Below, in pieces: positions 14,261 to 22,872 of a DNA stretch of 52,440 nt. Positions within the stretch are counted from its first letter, which is position 1; each line of letters opens with the position of its first letter. The stretch is from Bacteroidales bacterium. Lineage in GTDB: Bacteria; Bacteroidota; Bacteroidia; Bacteroidales; UBA932. The translations under genes and the position numbers were made by a program. The DNA is taken from assembly GCA_017631875.1 (NCBI GenBank), contig JAGBSL010000008.1, forward strand, positions 1 to 52,440, in the 5' to 3' direction. The notes beneath the pieces are model-generated. The model worked only from the letters and a program-made list of their open reading frames with translations. It was not told the origin of the DNA and made no database searches.

Positions 14261-15664
14261 TTATATGTATCTGAATTCCATGTATGTCGCTCCTGCTTCG
14301 TGGCTGAAGCTTCCTCCTATGAATCCAACGAGGTCGCCACGCTGCAGCTTCCCGTCTTCTAGAAGGATCTTAGTTGCATTCGCAACGAACTCCTCTTTGG
14401 TTTCTGTAATATCAAAAGGATATCCGTAGATGTCATATGTGAGAGCTAACTCTCTCATTGTGAAGCCTCTATAACACATGCCATAAATCGGAACTTTAGG
14501 TCTGAACTCGGCAAGGTATCTTCCGGTTCTACCGCTCCATGTGTCAAAGATGATCGCCTTTACGGGCAGCTTCAGCGTTGCGGCTACAAGCGATCTTGCC
14601 AGTACGCCTGCAATCGGCTTAGTCACATTCTCCAGATCAAGATCCGGAGGTGTCAGGATCGATTCTTCTGTCTCGATCGCAATCCTGTTCATAGTTTCTA
14701 CAGCTTCGACAGGATACTTTCCTGATGCGGTCTCCCCGCTCAGCATTATCGCATCCGTGCTCTGGAGAATCGCGTTTGCAACGTCCGACACCTCTGCTCT
14801 TGTCGGACGAGGGTTCTCGATCATACTATGCAGCATCTGGGTTGCTACGATTACCGGCTTTTTTCTCGCGCGGCATCTCTGTATCAACTTCTTCTGTATG
14901 AGAGGAATCTTCTCGGCCGCGATCTCCACTCCCAGGTCTCCCCTTGCGATCATCACTCCATAGCAGTGTGACAGGATCTCGTCCAGGTTGTCTATACCCT
15001 GCTGGTTCTCGATCTTGGAGATGATCTTCAGGTGGCTCTCCTTCCTGTCCAGGATTTCCTGTATCTCCATCAAGTCTTCCTTGTTCCTGACAAATGAGTG
15101 TGCTATGAAGTCGATGTCGGCATCGATAGCCCAGTCAAGGAATATTTTGTCTTTTTCCGTAAGCGCAGGCAGGGAAATGTGTACTCCCGGCACATTTACA
15201 CTCTTCTTGCCTTTCAGCGCTCCTTCATTCATGACTTGACAGATAAGCTTGTCTTCATTTTTCTCCTTGACAGTCAACTTAATGGAGCCGTCGTCAATGA
15301 GGATGTCCGCTCCTACCGGAACGTCGTTTACGAATGATGCGCAGTTGGTATGGAGCATTCCAGCCTTGCATAAAGCCTGCGTGTCATTGCCGATCGTTAT
15401 GATGTCGTTTTCCTTGACAAGGAATCCTACGGAATTCTCCATAGCTGTAAGCCTGACTTCCGGACCTTTCGTGTCGATAAGGATCGCTATCCTGTCTGAG
15501 ACCTTCCTTACGTTATCTACTATCGTCTGCGCTCCCTCAATGGTCGCGTGTGCTGAATTGATTCTGACCACATTCATTCCGTTCATGTACAGGTCTCTGA
15601 TGAAATCTTCGCTGCATCTGAAATCGGAGATGGTGCAGATTATCTTTGTTTTCTTCTGTTCCAT
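14261..15664 (-). CDS. pyk: Pyruvate kinase
   Basis: This 467-residue protein catalyses phosphoenolpyruvate plus ADP to pyruvate plus ATP, the last step of glycolysis. Family motifs are all present: KIICTISDFRCS at the N-terminus, ILIDTKGPEVRL, the B domain (about residues 68-165), the active-site signature KIENQQGIDNLDEI, MIARGDLGVEI, and VIVATQMLHSMI with SGETASGKYPVEAVETM. The C-terminal domain is present and of normal length. It heads a minus-strand operon with two barrel candidates and a DUF1963 gene. A -7 box (TATTTTTG) and an inverted repeat lie in its upstream region. Confidence 0.95.
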   Translation of the reverse strand: MEQKKTKIICTISDFRCSEDFIRDLYMNGMNVVRINSAHATIEGAQTIVDNVRKVSDRIAILIDTKGPEVRLTAMENSVGFLVKENDIITIGNDTQALCKAGMLHTNCASFVNDVPVGADILIDDGSIKLTVKEKNEDKLICQVMNEGALKGKKSVNVPGVHISLPALTEKDKIFLDWAIDADIDFIAHSFVRNKEDLMEIQEILDRKESHLKIISKIENQQGIDNLDEILSHCYGVMIARGDLGVEIAAEKIPLIQKKLIQRCRARKKPVIVATQMLHSMIENPRPTRAEVSDVANAILQSTDAIMLSGETASGKYPVEAVETMNRIAIETEESILTPPDLDLENVTKPIAGVLARSLVAATLKLPVKAIIFDTWSGRTGRYLAEFRPKVPIYGMCYRGFTMRELALTYDIYGYPFDITETKEEFVANATKILLEDGKLQRGDLVGFIGGSFSHEAGATYMEFRYI

Positions 15665-15679
15665 ACTACACTACTTTTT

Positions 15680-15726
15680 AATAACACGTATGCTGTTGTG
15701 TTATTGATGCGAATTTAGCAAAAATA
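15680..15726 (-). promoter_or_regulatory. pyk promoter -7 box and leader inverted repeat
   Basis: The minus strand has TATTTTTG (15726 to 15719), an exact TAnnTTTG. Just downstream lies an 8-base perfect inverted repeat, AATAACAC (15680-15687) with GTGTTATT (15698-15705), in the transcribed leader about 15 bases before the ATG. Confidence 0.45.
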
Positions 15727-15748
15727 AGGGAAATGTGAGAAAATTATG

Positions 15749-15756
15749 TAACTTTG
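15749..15756 (+). promoter_or_regulatory. Promoter -7 box of the GNAT gene
   Basis: TAACTTTG matches TAnnTTTG, 33 bases before the ATG at 15790. No good -33 TTTG is seen. Confidence 0.45.
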
Positions 15757-15789
15757 TAGAATGTACTAACCCAAAACTTATGTAATTAT

Positions 15790-16920
15790 ATGACACTTCA
15801 GATTAGGAAGATATCTACAAGGAAGGAATTCAAGACATTCGCACGATTTGCCAATAAACTTTATGAGGGCAATCCGTATTACGTTCCTTCGATGCCTTTC
15901 GATGACCTCAATACATTCGATCCGAAGACCAACGGTGCATTTGATTTCTGTGAGGCGGAGTTTTATCTCGCTTACCAGGACGGTAAAGTGGTCGGACGCG
16001 TGGCGGCAATCATAAATCACAAGGCAAATGAGGCGTGGAAAGTTAAGCAGGTGCGCTTCGGATGGATTGATTTCATCGATGATATAAATGTTTCATCTGC
16101 TCTGCTTGAGGCAGTTGCTGAATTCGGACGTTCTCATGGCATGACCCAGATAGTGGGACCTCTCGGCTTCACTGATTTCGACCCTGAAGGTATGCTCGTG
16201 GAGGGATATGACAAGGTCAGCACCATGGCATTGATCTATAATCATCCTTACTATCCGGAACATCTTAAGAAGTTAGGCTATGGCAAGGAGACCGGATGGA
16301 TGGAGTTCCGTCTTACACTCCCTCAGACCCCTCCGGAGCAGCACGCCAGACTCGCCGGACTGGTCCAGGAGCGCTACAAACTCAAACTCGTGAAGAAGAC
16401 CCGCCGCCAGATCATGAAGGAGAATTATGGCCAGAAGGTTTTCCAGCTTATCAATCAGACTTACTGCAAGCTTTACGGATTTTCCATTCTTTCGGAGAAG
16501 CAGATCGATCAGTATGTTTCGACCTATCTCACTTTTGTTGACGCCAAGATGCTCACATTTGTTGAAAACGAAGAAGGCGAGCTCATTGCTGCAGGACTTT
16601 CCATTCCGTCAATCGCAGGTGCGCTCCAGAAGTCCAGGGGTGAGCTTTTCCCGTTCGGATGGTGGCATATTCTGAAGACGATGTTCATCAAGAGGCCTGA
16701 CACTGTCGAGCTTCTTCTGGTAGGAGTAAGGCCTGATTATCAGAACAGGGGCGTGAACTCGCTTATAGTAAACGACCTGATCAATATATATAGAGAAATG
16801 GGCTTCAAGTATGCGGAAACAAATGCATGCCTGGAGACAAATGTCAAGATCCATGCGATGTGGGAGCCTTTTGAGAAGGAGCAGCACAAGCGCAGATGGG
16901 TATTTGGAAAGGAACTTTAA
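15790..16920 (+). CDS. GNAT-fold N-acetyltransferase-like protein
   Basis: This 376-residue cytosolic protein has two acyltransferase-like halves. The N-terminal part includes EFYLAYQDGKVVGRVAAIIN, the classic GNAT strand-turn-strand, and VGPLGFTDFDPEGMLVEGYD. The C-terminal part has ELLLVGVRPDYQNRGVNSLIVNDL, the acetyl-CoA pyrophosphate-binding loop (QNRGV). Proteins of this length and layout are widespread in Bacteroidota with no assigned substrate. It lies three bases from rarA and likely shares its transcript. The start is supported by the promoter upstream. Confidence 0.8.
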   Translation: MTLQIRKISTRKEFKTFARFANKLYEGNPYYVPSMPFDDLNTFDPKTNGAFDFCEAEFYLAYQDGKVVGRVAAIINHKANEAWKVKQVRFGWIDFIDDINVSSALLEAVAEFGRSHGMTQIVGPLGFTDFDPEGMLVEGYDKVSTMALIYNHPYYPEHLKKLGYGKETGWMEFRLTLPQTPPEQHARLAGLVQERYKLKLVKKTRRQIMKENYGQKVFQLINQTYCKLYGFSILSEKQIDQYVSTYLTFVDAKMLTFVENEEGELIAAGLSIPSIAGALQKSRGELFPFGWWHILKTMFIKRPDTVELLLVGVRPDYQNRGVNSLIVNDLINIYREMGFKYAETNACLETNVKIHAMWEPFEKEQHKRRWVFGKEL

Positions 16921-16923
16921 TTG

Positions 16924-18237
16924 ATGTTTGAAGACGACAACATAGGGCGCAGCCGCATGCTGCCGCCGCTTCCGGAAAGAATGCGTCCGCAGGACCTTGA
17001 CGGTTATTTCGGACAGCAGCACCTCATAGGTAAAGGGGGAATTATCCGTAACATGATCGAAAACGGAAATCTGTCCTCGTTTATCTTGTGGGGTCCTCCG
17101 GGTGTTGGTAAGACTACCCTTTCCAGAATTGTCGCCAAGTCCTTGAACCGTGAGTTCTTTACGCTTTCAGCTGTCAGCGCAGGTGTCAAAGAGGTGAGGG
17201 ACGTGATCGATAGTGCTCGTTCCAACTCTTTGTTTTCTAGCGGACTGTCCCCTATTCTCTTCATCGATGAGATCCATCGTTTCAATAAGTCCCAGCAGGA
17301 TGCCCTTCTTGGCGCTGTTGAAGACGGAACCATCGTGCTGATTGGAGCCACAACAGAGAATCCATCTTTCGAAGTAATCACGCCATTGCTTTCCCGCTGC
17401 CAGGTATTTGTTCTCAAATCATTGGAGAAGAATGACTTGCAGAGTCTGTTGGAGCGTGCTCTCGCAACAGACGAGGTACTTTCGCACATGAAGATAGAAG
17501 TGCGTGAGACAGACGCACTTTTTAGATACAGCGCAGGTGATGCGAGAAAACTTCTGAACATATTGGAGATCGTGGTCGGTGCGAATGCTGGGAATCAGCC
17601 GATCGTCATCGATAACAAGACAGTAACCGCATGCCTTCAGGAGAACACTGCGATATATGATAAGGGCGGCGAAATGCATTATGACGTCATTTCAGCCTTC
17701 ATCAAGAGCGTACGCGGTTCTGATCCTAACGCTGCCATATATTATCTTGCAAGAATGCTTGACGGAGGCGAAGATCCTCTTTTCATTGCCCGCAGGCTGT
17801 GCATACTTGCAGCCGAGGATGTCGGCCTTGCCAATCCGAATGCTCTTCTTCTTGCAAATTCGACTTTTCAGATTGTGCATACGATAGGAATGCCCGAGGC
17901 GCGTATCCCGCTTGCAGAATGTACTATATATCTTGCATCTTCTGCTAAAAGTAACTCTGCATATATGGCTATCAATGAGGCGCTTGCAGTTGCTAAAGAA
18001 ACCCAGATGGCGGCCGTTCCACTATATCTGCGTAATGCTCCGACCAAGCTTATGGAGGAGCTTGGATATGCAGACGGATATAAGTATGCACACGATTATC
18101 CGGGTCATTTCGCCGATCTGGAGTTCATGCCGGCTGAGCTTGCGGGTAGGAAGTTCTATGAGCCTGCGGAGAATAAGCAGGAGGATGCGCTGCGCGCGCG
18201 GTTGGAGGGACTTTGGCCGAAGTATTACAAGGGTTAA
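16924..18237 (+). CDS. rarA: Replication-associated recombination protein A (RarA/MgsA), AAA+ ATPase
   Basis: The protein has 437 residues from the ATG at 16924; the TTG immediately upstream is not needed. Features are PLPERMRPQDLDGYFGQQHL, the Walker A GPPGVGKTTL, the Walker B LFIDEIHRFNKSQQD, the sensor GATTENPSFEV and arginine-finger region LLSRCQVF. The C-terminal RarA tetramerisation domain runs from about residue 245 (YDVISAFIKSVRGSDPNAA) to the end. RarA acts at stalled replication forks. Its stop codon shares the TTAA at 18234-18237 with the stop of the convergent tamL gene, so the two genes overlap by four bases at their 3' ends with no terminator between. Confidence 0.95.
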   Translation: MFEDDNIGRSRMLPPLPERMRPQDLDGYFGQQHLIGKGGIIRNMIENGNLSSFILWGPPGVGKTTLSRIVAKSLNREFFTLSAVSAGVKEVRDVIDSARSNSLFSSGLSPILFIDEIHRFNKSQQDALLGAVEDGTIVLIGATTENPSFEVITPLLSRCQVFVLKSLEKNDLQSLLERALATDEVLSHMKIEVRETDALFRYSAGDARKLLNILEIVVGANAGNQPIVIDNKTVTACLQENTAIYDKGGEMHYDVISAFIKSVRGSDPNAAIYYLARMLDGGEDPLFIARRLCILAAEDVGLANPNALLLANSTFQIVHTIGMPEARIPLAECTIYLASSAKSNSAYMAINEALAVAKETQMAAVPLYLRNAPTKLMEELGYADGYKYAHDYPGHFADLEFMPAELAGRKFYEPAENKQEDALRARLEGLWPKYYKG

Positions 18238-20423
18238 AACGGATAGCCAACTCCAAAATGGATAGCATATCCATTTCGGTGGAACCACTGGTCGGGACCG
18301 AGCCATTTGTGTGTGCGGGCTGGGTCGTGGACTTTGAAACCGGCATCGATACGCAGAAGGAGGAAGTCCAGGTTGAGTCTGATGCCCAATCCCCAGTTTG
18401 CAGCGATGCTCTCCCCTAATGTATTCCATCTGAAAATCGAACCGTCTTCGACTGCAACATCTTTCTGTTTCAGTGTCCATACGTTACCTGCGTCGGCAAA
18501 AACAGCACCCTCAAGCTTCCAGACGATGTCGAATCTGTACTCGACATTGGCCTCGAGCCTCATGTCTCCGGTCTGATTTGGAATCACGAATGATGTGTCT
18601 CTTGCAGATGTTCCAGGTCCTACTGTCCTGGCCTGCCATCCACGGAGGCTGTTTGCTCCACCTGCATAGAAATGCTTTTCGAATGGCAGCGCATTGGAGT
18701 TGCCATAAGCATGACCTGCACCGGCAATAAAGCGTGTAGCAAGCGACTGGCCGGAATTCTTACCCCAAATCCATGTCTTTCCAACTGTCGCTTCCGCTCT
18801 GACAAACTGAGAGAAAGGTGTGTTCCAGATCATTCCTGCGCCGTTTTCATCCTTTTCCATGGCGCCTTTGAAAGCGCTGAGAAGGTTTCCTGCAATGTCG
18901 AGCTGGAATCGGGTGTAGAAGTACGAAGATTTTGGTATTGTCTCAGGATTGGTAGTGTAATATATTGTACCTCCTGAGCCGAGATCGAAGTGGTTCTGAT
19001 ATGCATTCTTCAGGAACGGGTCGTTCGCCAGATCCTTGTAAAATCCTTCGTCAAGATCGAACAGCTTGACAATGTTCATCTGGATCGGATATACCTGGTA
19101 GAAGAAACGGTTGTCGACGTTTCCGTTGTATCCGTATGAGGTTGATATTATGTTTCTTGTGTATTCTGGGCGATTCTGATAATTATATGATATATTTATA
19201 TCTGTCCTTGGAATTGTACCTTTGAAATGTCTGTATGGCAGTCCCAGAAATCTTGGGAAGCTGAGTCCTGCCGATACTCCGAATTCATTGGACCTTACCG
19301 CGTCATTGAACTTGAATTGGAAGTTGCCCATGAATCCGAGATTCAGCCACTCGCCTCCATGGAAGATATTCTTGTGGTAGTATGACAACTGTGGAGACAC
19401 TCCGAAGAGTCCTGTTGAGTTTGTAGAGGCTTCCAGATTGACCTTGAAGCCTTGGAGCTTTGACTGCGAAAGGTTTATGCGGCAGTCGATCTTGTTGGAA
19501 TCGACTGGTGTCATGCCGATGTTGACGCTGCTGAACATGCGCAGCGATGACAGTCTTGTATAGGTATTGTTGACTACGTCTGTGCTGTAGGTCTCGCCCG
19601 GTCTGATGGTGTTCAGTTCCTGGAGAATCTTTTCCCTGATCTTTAAGGTCTGAGGGTAAGAAATGCTGACCTGGTTGAAGGCGAATTTACTGATCGGACG
19701 CTCTCTATCAGGGGTTTCGTTACGGGTGTAGCCGTTGACGGTCATCTTAAGGATCGCTGAATCCGGACAGCTCAAGGTATCAGCTTCAAAGAAGAAGTTA
19801 TTCTTGCTGAAATCGTAATATCCTATATTTCTTAAGGCTGCGCTAGCCCTTATTGTCTCGTTTTCAAGTATGTCTTCAGAGAGATAGTCTCCGACTTTTA
19901 TTGTCATGGCTGATGTATCGGCAAGAAAGTCGTCGGCAAATGTGCCTCCGGTTGGTAGGACTAACTCTATGTCTTTGATGGGAAATTTTTTGCCAAGTGT
20001 TATGTTGTATGTGACCGACACATTTTTCTTCTTTACGTCGATTATGCTCTCGATCTTGGAATCGTAATAGCCAAGGTATGTTAGCCTGTCCATCATGTTT
20101 CCGATGGATGCGTCAACCATGTCTGAGTCGTATACAACCGGCTCTACTCCAATGCTTTTAACAATTTTGTCCCATGCCTTGCCCTTGCCGTTTGACCAGT
20201 TGTATACATATAGGAACGGGTTCCATCCAAGTATTAAGGCGGGATTTGGCTTCTGTTTGAGGTAAGGCTCCAGCGTGTTGGGATTGAACTCGCTGTCGTT
20301 TGTTATGGTGACCTTGTTTCTGGCGAGCCTGTAGTCTCCGTCCTGCAGGACACGTGTCGTGCTGCAGGAGAATGCTGCGATAAGTGCGCTGCATGCCAGG
20401 AGTATGTAGACGGCTCTTTTCAT
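18234..20423 (-). CDS. tamL: TamL-type lipoprotein, BamA/TamA-family outer-membrane assembly factor
   Basis: The protein has 729 residues from the ATG at 20423 (MKRAVYILLACSALIAAFSC, lipidation at Cys20). A start four codons upstream at 20435 falls immediately after the -7 box and so is unlikely to be transcribed usefully. The N-terminal part contains POTRA-like repeats (for example ALRNIGYYDFSKNNFFFEAD and NTIRPGETYSTDVVNNTY). The C-terminal half is an Omp85 16-strand barrel with HFYAGGANSLRGW (the VRGF-like conserved motif) and the terminal HFGVGYPF. Bacteroidota carry this lipid-anchored TamA homologue, which works with TamB in outer-membrane assembly; no tamB is adjacent. It is divergent from the decarboxylase gene. 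Confidence 0.85.
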   Translation of the reverse strand: MKRAVYILLACSALIAAFSCSTTRVLQDGDYRLARNKVTITNDSEFNPNTLEPYLKQKPNPALILGWNPFLYVYNWSNGKGKAWDKIVKSIGVEPVVYDSDMVDASIGNMMDRLTYLGYYDSKIESIIDVKKKNVSVTYNITLGKKFPIKDIELVLPTGGTFADDFLADTSAMTIKVGDYLSEDILENETIRASAALRNIGYYDFSKNNFFFEADTLSCPDSAILKMTVNGYTRNETPDRERPISKFAFNQVSISYPQTLKIREKILQELNTIRPGETYSTDVVNNTYTRLSSLRMFSSVNIGMTPVDSNKIDCRINLSQSKLQGFKVNLEASTNSTGLFGVSPQLSYYHKNIFHGGEWLNLGFMGNFQFKFNDAVRSNEFGVSAGLSFPRFLGLPYRHFKGTIPRTDINISYNYQNRPEYTRNIISTSYGYNGNVDNRFFYQVYPIQMNIVKLFDLDEGFYKDLANDPFLKNAYQNHFDLGSGGTIYYTTNPETIPKSSYFYTRFQLDIAGNLLSAFKGAMEKDENGAGMIWNTPFSQFVRAEATVGKTWIWGKNSGQSLATRFIAGAGHAYGNSNALPFEKHFYAGGANSLRGWQARTVGPGTSARDTSFVIPNQTGDMRLEANVEYRFDIVWKLEGAVFADAGNVWTLKQKDVAVEDGSIFRWNTLGESIAANWGLGIRLNLDFLLLRIDAGFKVHDPARTHKWLGPDQWFHRNGYAIHFGVGYPF

Positions 20424-20436
20424 GAGTAAATTCATG

Positions 20437-20479
20437 CAAATTTATCTAAATCTATGCTTTGGTCAAAATTTTGGCCAAA
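20437..20479 (-). promoter_or_regulatory. tamL promoter overlapped by a 22-base palindrome
   Basis: The minus strand has TTTG (20467 to 20464), 19 bases, then TAAATTTG (20444 to 20437), a complete promoter. Lying over the -33 box is a near-perfect 22-base palindrome, TTTGGTCAAAA (20458-20468) joined to TTTTGGCCAAA (20469-20479), 10 of 11 pairs matching. This is a likely operator. Confidence 0.6.
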
Positions 20480-20518
20480 ATAAATGCCGCCAACTGATGC
20501 AATTATCGATAATAATGA

Positions 20519-20560
20519 TAACTTTGCGCAGGATTAACCAATCCGAGTCAGTCGGATTGG
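20519..20560 (+). promoter_or_regulatory. Promoter -7 box and leader stem-loop of the decarboxylase gene
   Basis: TAACTTTG (20519-20526) matches TAnnTTTG. The transcript would then begin with a perfect 9-bp stem-loop, CCAATCCGA (20538-20546) and TCGGATTGG (20552-20560), about 40 bases before the start codon. It could stabilise the mRNA or regulate translation. Confidence 0.5.
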
Positions 20561-20598
20561 CTTGAAAACATCAAACTGACTTAATTACATTATTCAAG

Positions 20599-21990
20599 AT
20601 GAAGAACAAGTACATTGATCTGATTGACCAGACATTCGAGTTTCCGCAGGACGAGTTCATGGTAGAGGACGGCGAGCTCCACTTCCATGACATCAACATG
20701 ATGGACATCATCAACCAGTATGGCACCCCTCTCAAGATCACTTATCTTCCGAAGATCTCGTCGCAGATCCAGAGAGCAAAGCGTATGTTCAACGTAGCGA
20801 TGGCTAAGGTTGATTACAAGGGTACATACAACTACTGCTATTGCACCAAGAGCTCTCACTTCGAGTTTGTGCTTAAGGAGGCTCTCAAGAACGATATCCA
20901 CCTTGAAACATCTTCTGCCTTCGACCTTAACCTGATAGAAGCGCTTGAGGCTGAGGGTATTGTAAATAGAGATCAGTTTATCGTCTGCAACGGTTTCAAG
21001 AAGCCTGCATACATTGAGAACATCGCTAATTTTGCAAATAATGGCTGGAAGAACATCATTCCTGTTCTTGATAACATGCGCGAGCTTGAGGCACTTGACG
21101 CTCTTGTAGAGTCCCCTATTAATATAGGTATCCGCATCGCTTCAGAGGAGGATCCTACATTCGACTTCTATACATCACGACTTGGCATTCGCTACAGCGA
21201 CATCGTTCCGTTCTATGAGAACATGATCAGCAAGTCAAAGAAGTTCAAGTTGAAGATGCTGCACTTCTTCATCAATACCGGAATGCGTGACACCGCATAT
21301 TACTGGAATGAGCTTGCTAAGTGCGTCGGAGTATACTGCGACCTTAAGCTTATCTGTCCAGAACTCGACTCTATGAACATCGGTGGCGGTTTCCCAATCA
21401 AGAACTCTCTCGCTTCTGATTTCGATTACGAGTACATGGCTGAGGAGATTATCTCACAGATCAAGCTTATGTGTAACGCACGCGGGGTTGCTGAGCCAAA
21501 CATCTTCACGGAGTTCGGAAGCTTCACAGTCGGTGAGTCAGGAGCTACAATTTTCCAGATTCTTGATATGAAGCAGCAGAACGACCGTGAGAGATGGTAT
21601 ATGATCGACAGCTCGTTCATGGTTACTCTTCCTGACACATGGGGAATCAAGCAGAAGTTCATCCTCTTCCCTATCAACAAGTGGAACGAGAAATATCAGC
21701 GCGTGTTCCTTGGAGGTTTGACATGCGACAGTCAGGACTACTATAATGCTGATGCTCATGCTAATGCGATTTACCTCCCTATGCATACTGACGATGATCC
21801 GCTTTACATCGGATTCTTCCACACTGGCGCATATCAGGAGTCTATTTCAGGTTATGGTGGAATCCAGCACTGTCTCCAGCCTGCTCCAAAGCACATCATC
21901 ATCGATAAGGATGAGAACGGCGACTATACAACCAAGCTGTTCAGTAAGGAGCAGACATACAAGTCAATGTTGAAGATCCTCGGCTATTAG
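20599..21990 (+). CDS. Fold-III PLP-dependent decarboxylase, probably arginine decarboxylase
   Basis: This 463-residue protein has the alanine-racemase-fold decarboxylase plan. The PLP-lysine region is near residue 80 (YNYCYCTKSSHFEFV). HLETSSAFDLN, MLHFFINTGMRD and the glycine-rich SMNIGGGFPIKNS bind the cofactor phosphate. The C-terminal beta domain has LGGLTCDSQDYY, with the cysteine-aspartate pair of the active site from the partner subunit, and GAYQESISGYGG. Close relatives in Bacteroidota are annotated as arginine decarboxylase, which makes agmatine for polyamine synthesis. Diaminopimelate or carboxynorspermidine decarboxylase specificity cannot be excluded from sequence. It lies three bases upstream of the rRNA methyltransferase gene and is probably co-transcribed with it. 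Confidence 0.8.
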   Translation: MKNKYIDLIDQTFEFPQDEFMVEDGELHFHDINMMDIINQYGTPLKITYLPKISSQIQRAKRMFNVAMAKVDYKGTYNYCYCTKSSHFEFVLKEALKNDIHLETSSAFDLNLIEALEAEGIVNRDQFIVCNGFKKPAYIENIANFANNGWKNIIPVLDNMRELEALDALVESPINIGIRIASEEDPTFDFYTSRLGIRYSDIVPFYENMISKSKKFKLKMLHFFINTGMRDTAYYWNELAKCVGVYCDLKLICPELDSMNIGGGFPIKNSLASDFDYEYMAEEIISQIKLMCNARGVAEPNIFTEFGSFTVGESGATIFQILDMKQQNDRERWYMIDSSFMVTLPDTWGIKQKFILFPINKWNEKYQRVFLGGLTCDSQDYYNADAHANAIYLPMHTDDDPLYIGFFHTGAYQESISGYGGIQHCLQPAPKHIIIDKDENGDYTTKLFSKEQTYKSMLKILGY

Positions 21991-21993
21991 TCT

Positions 21994-22749
21994 ATGTCGG
22001 GAATATCAAATAACCAGATCAAGTTCGTAAAGTCCCTGCAGCAGAAAAAAGTAAGGGATGAACAAGGTCTGTTCATAGTTGAAGGTGAGAAAATGGTCGA
22101 GGAGGCCGTTTCCTCACCTTTCAAAGTCGAGTCTGTTTACAGACGAGACGAAATCGGAGACGAGGCGATGGGTCGCATAACAGCGTTGGCTAATCCCTCC
22201 CCTGTTCTTGCTGTCGTAAGAAAACCTGAGGATTCGTATATCAAGGATGCTTCAGAACTTGCTCCGCTTCTGCATCAAGGCGGACTTTTCCTCGCCCTTG
22301 ATACGATAAGGGATCCTGGCAACCTCGGCACGATCCTCAGGATCGCTGACTGGTTCGGCATAAAGGCCGTTTTTGCTGCGCCTGATACTGTCGATCTGTT
22401 TAATCCGAAGGTCGTGCAGTCTACAATGGGAGCTATCTTCCGCGTGAAGATGCATTATGTCGATCTTCCGTCACTTGCTAAAATCGTCCTTGCCTCTGGT
22501 GGCAAGCTCTATGGAACCTTCCTTGACGGAAAGAACATCTACCAGAGAGAGTTGAGTAATGGAGAGGAAGCACCGTCTGTGATCGTAATCGGCAATGAAT
22601 CCAACGGAATATCCGATGCAATGGCTGAACTTGTTTCAGACAGATTATACATTCCGCCATATCCGGCAGATGATCCAGGTTCCGAGTCACTTAACGCAGC
22701 AATCGCAACATCAATCACTGTGGCAGAGTTCAGAAGAAGAAAGTACTGA
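21994..22749 (+). CDS. TrmH/SpoU-family RNA 2'-O-methyltransferase
   Basis: This 251-residue protein has an N-terminal substrate-binding domain (KSLQQKKVRDEQGLFIVEGE) and a C-terminal SPOUT domain. It carries the three SpoU motifs: DTIRDPGNLGTILRIADWFG, VIGNESNGIS and PADDPGSESLNAAIATSI, the knot that binds SAM. It methylates a ribose 2'-OH on rRNA or tRNA; the target is not identifiable. The last codons and stop lie inside the left arm of a 19-bp hairpin (22735-22776), so the end of the mRNA folds back on itself. Confidence 0.9.
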   Translation: MSGISNNQIKFVKSLQQKKVRDEQGLFIVEGEKMVEEAVSSPFKVESVYRRDEIGDEAMGRITALANPSPVLAVVRKPEDSYIKDASELAPLLHQGGLFLALDTIRDPGNLGTILRIADWFGIKAVFAAPDTVDLFNPKVVQSTMGAIFRVKMHYVDLPSLAKIVLASGGKLYGTFLDGKNIYQRELSNGEEAPSVIVIGNESNGISDAMAELVSDRLYIPPYPADDPGSESLNAAIATSITVAEFRRRKY

Positions 22750-22776
22750 TTTCGTGAGAAATCAGTACTTTCTTCT
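22735..22776 (+). terminator. Perfect 19-bp hairpin covering the 3' end of the SpoU-type gene
   Basis: Arm 22735-22753 is the exact reverse complement of 22758-22776, with a 4-base loop GTGA. The left arm contains the last codons and TGA of the gene. No T-run follows, so it may act as an mRNA 3'-end stabiliser more than as a classical terminator. Confidence 0.55.
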
Positions 22777-22780
22777 AAGA

Positions 22781-22866
22781 GTCAAGCTGTTATAACAGCT
22801 TGACGACCGGCCCGGGTAGGGCCGAAATACCCCTCGGGGTGATATGCGAAGCATATCGGGGGTTAA
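22781..22866. repeat. Structured tandem repeat, unit 1
   Basis: The unit is a 24-base perfect palindrome (22781-22804, arms GTCAAGCTGTTA and TAACAGCTTGAC) followed by a core of about 62 bases holding three further hairpins: CGGCCC/GGGCCG (22808-22813 with 22819-22824), ACCCC/GGGGT (22829-22840) and GATATGC/GCATATC (22841-22847 with 22851-22857). The core ends GGGGGTTAAA. It lies between two convergent genes and encodes no credible protein. Confidence 0.8.
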
Positions 22867-22872
22867 ACAAGA

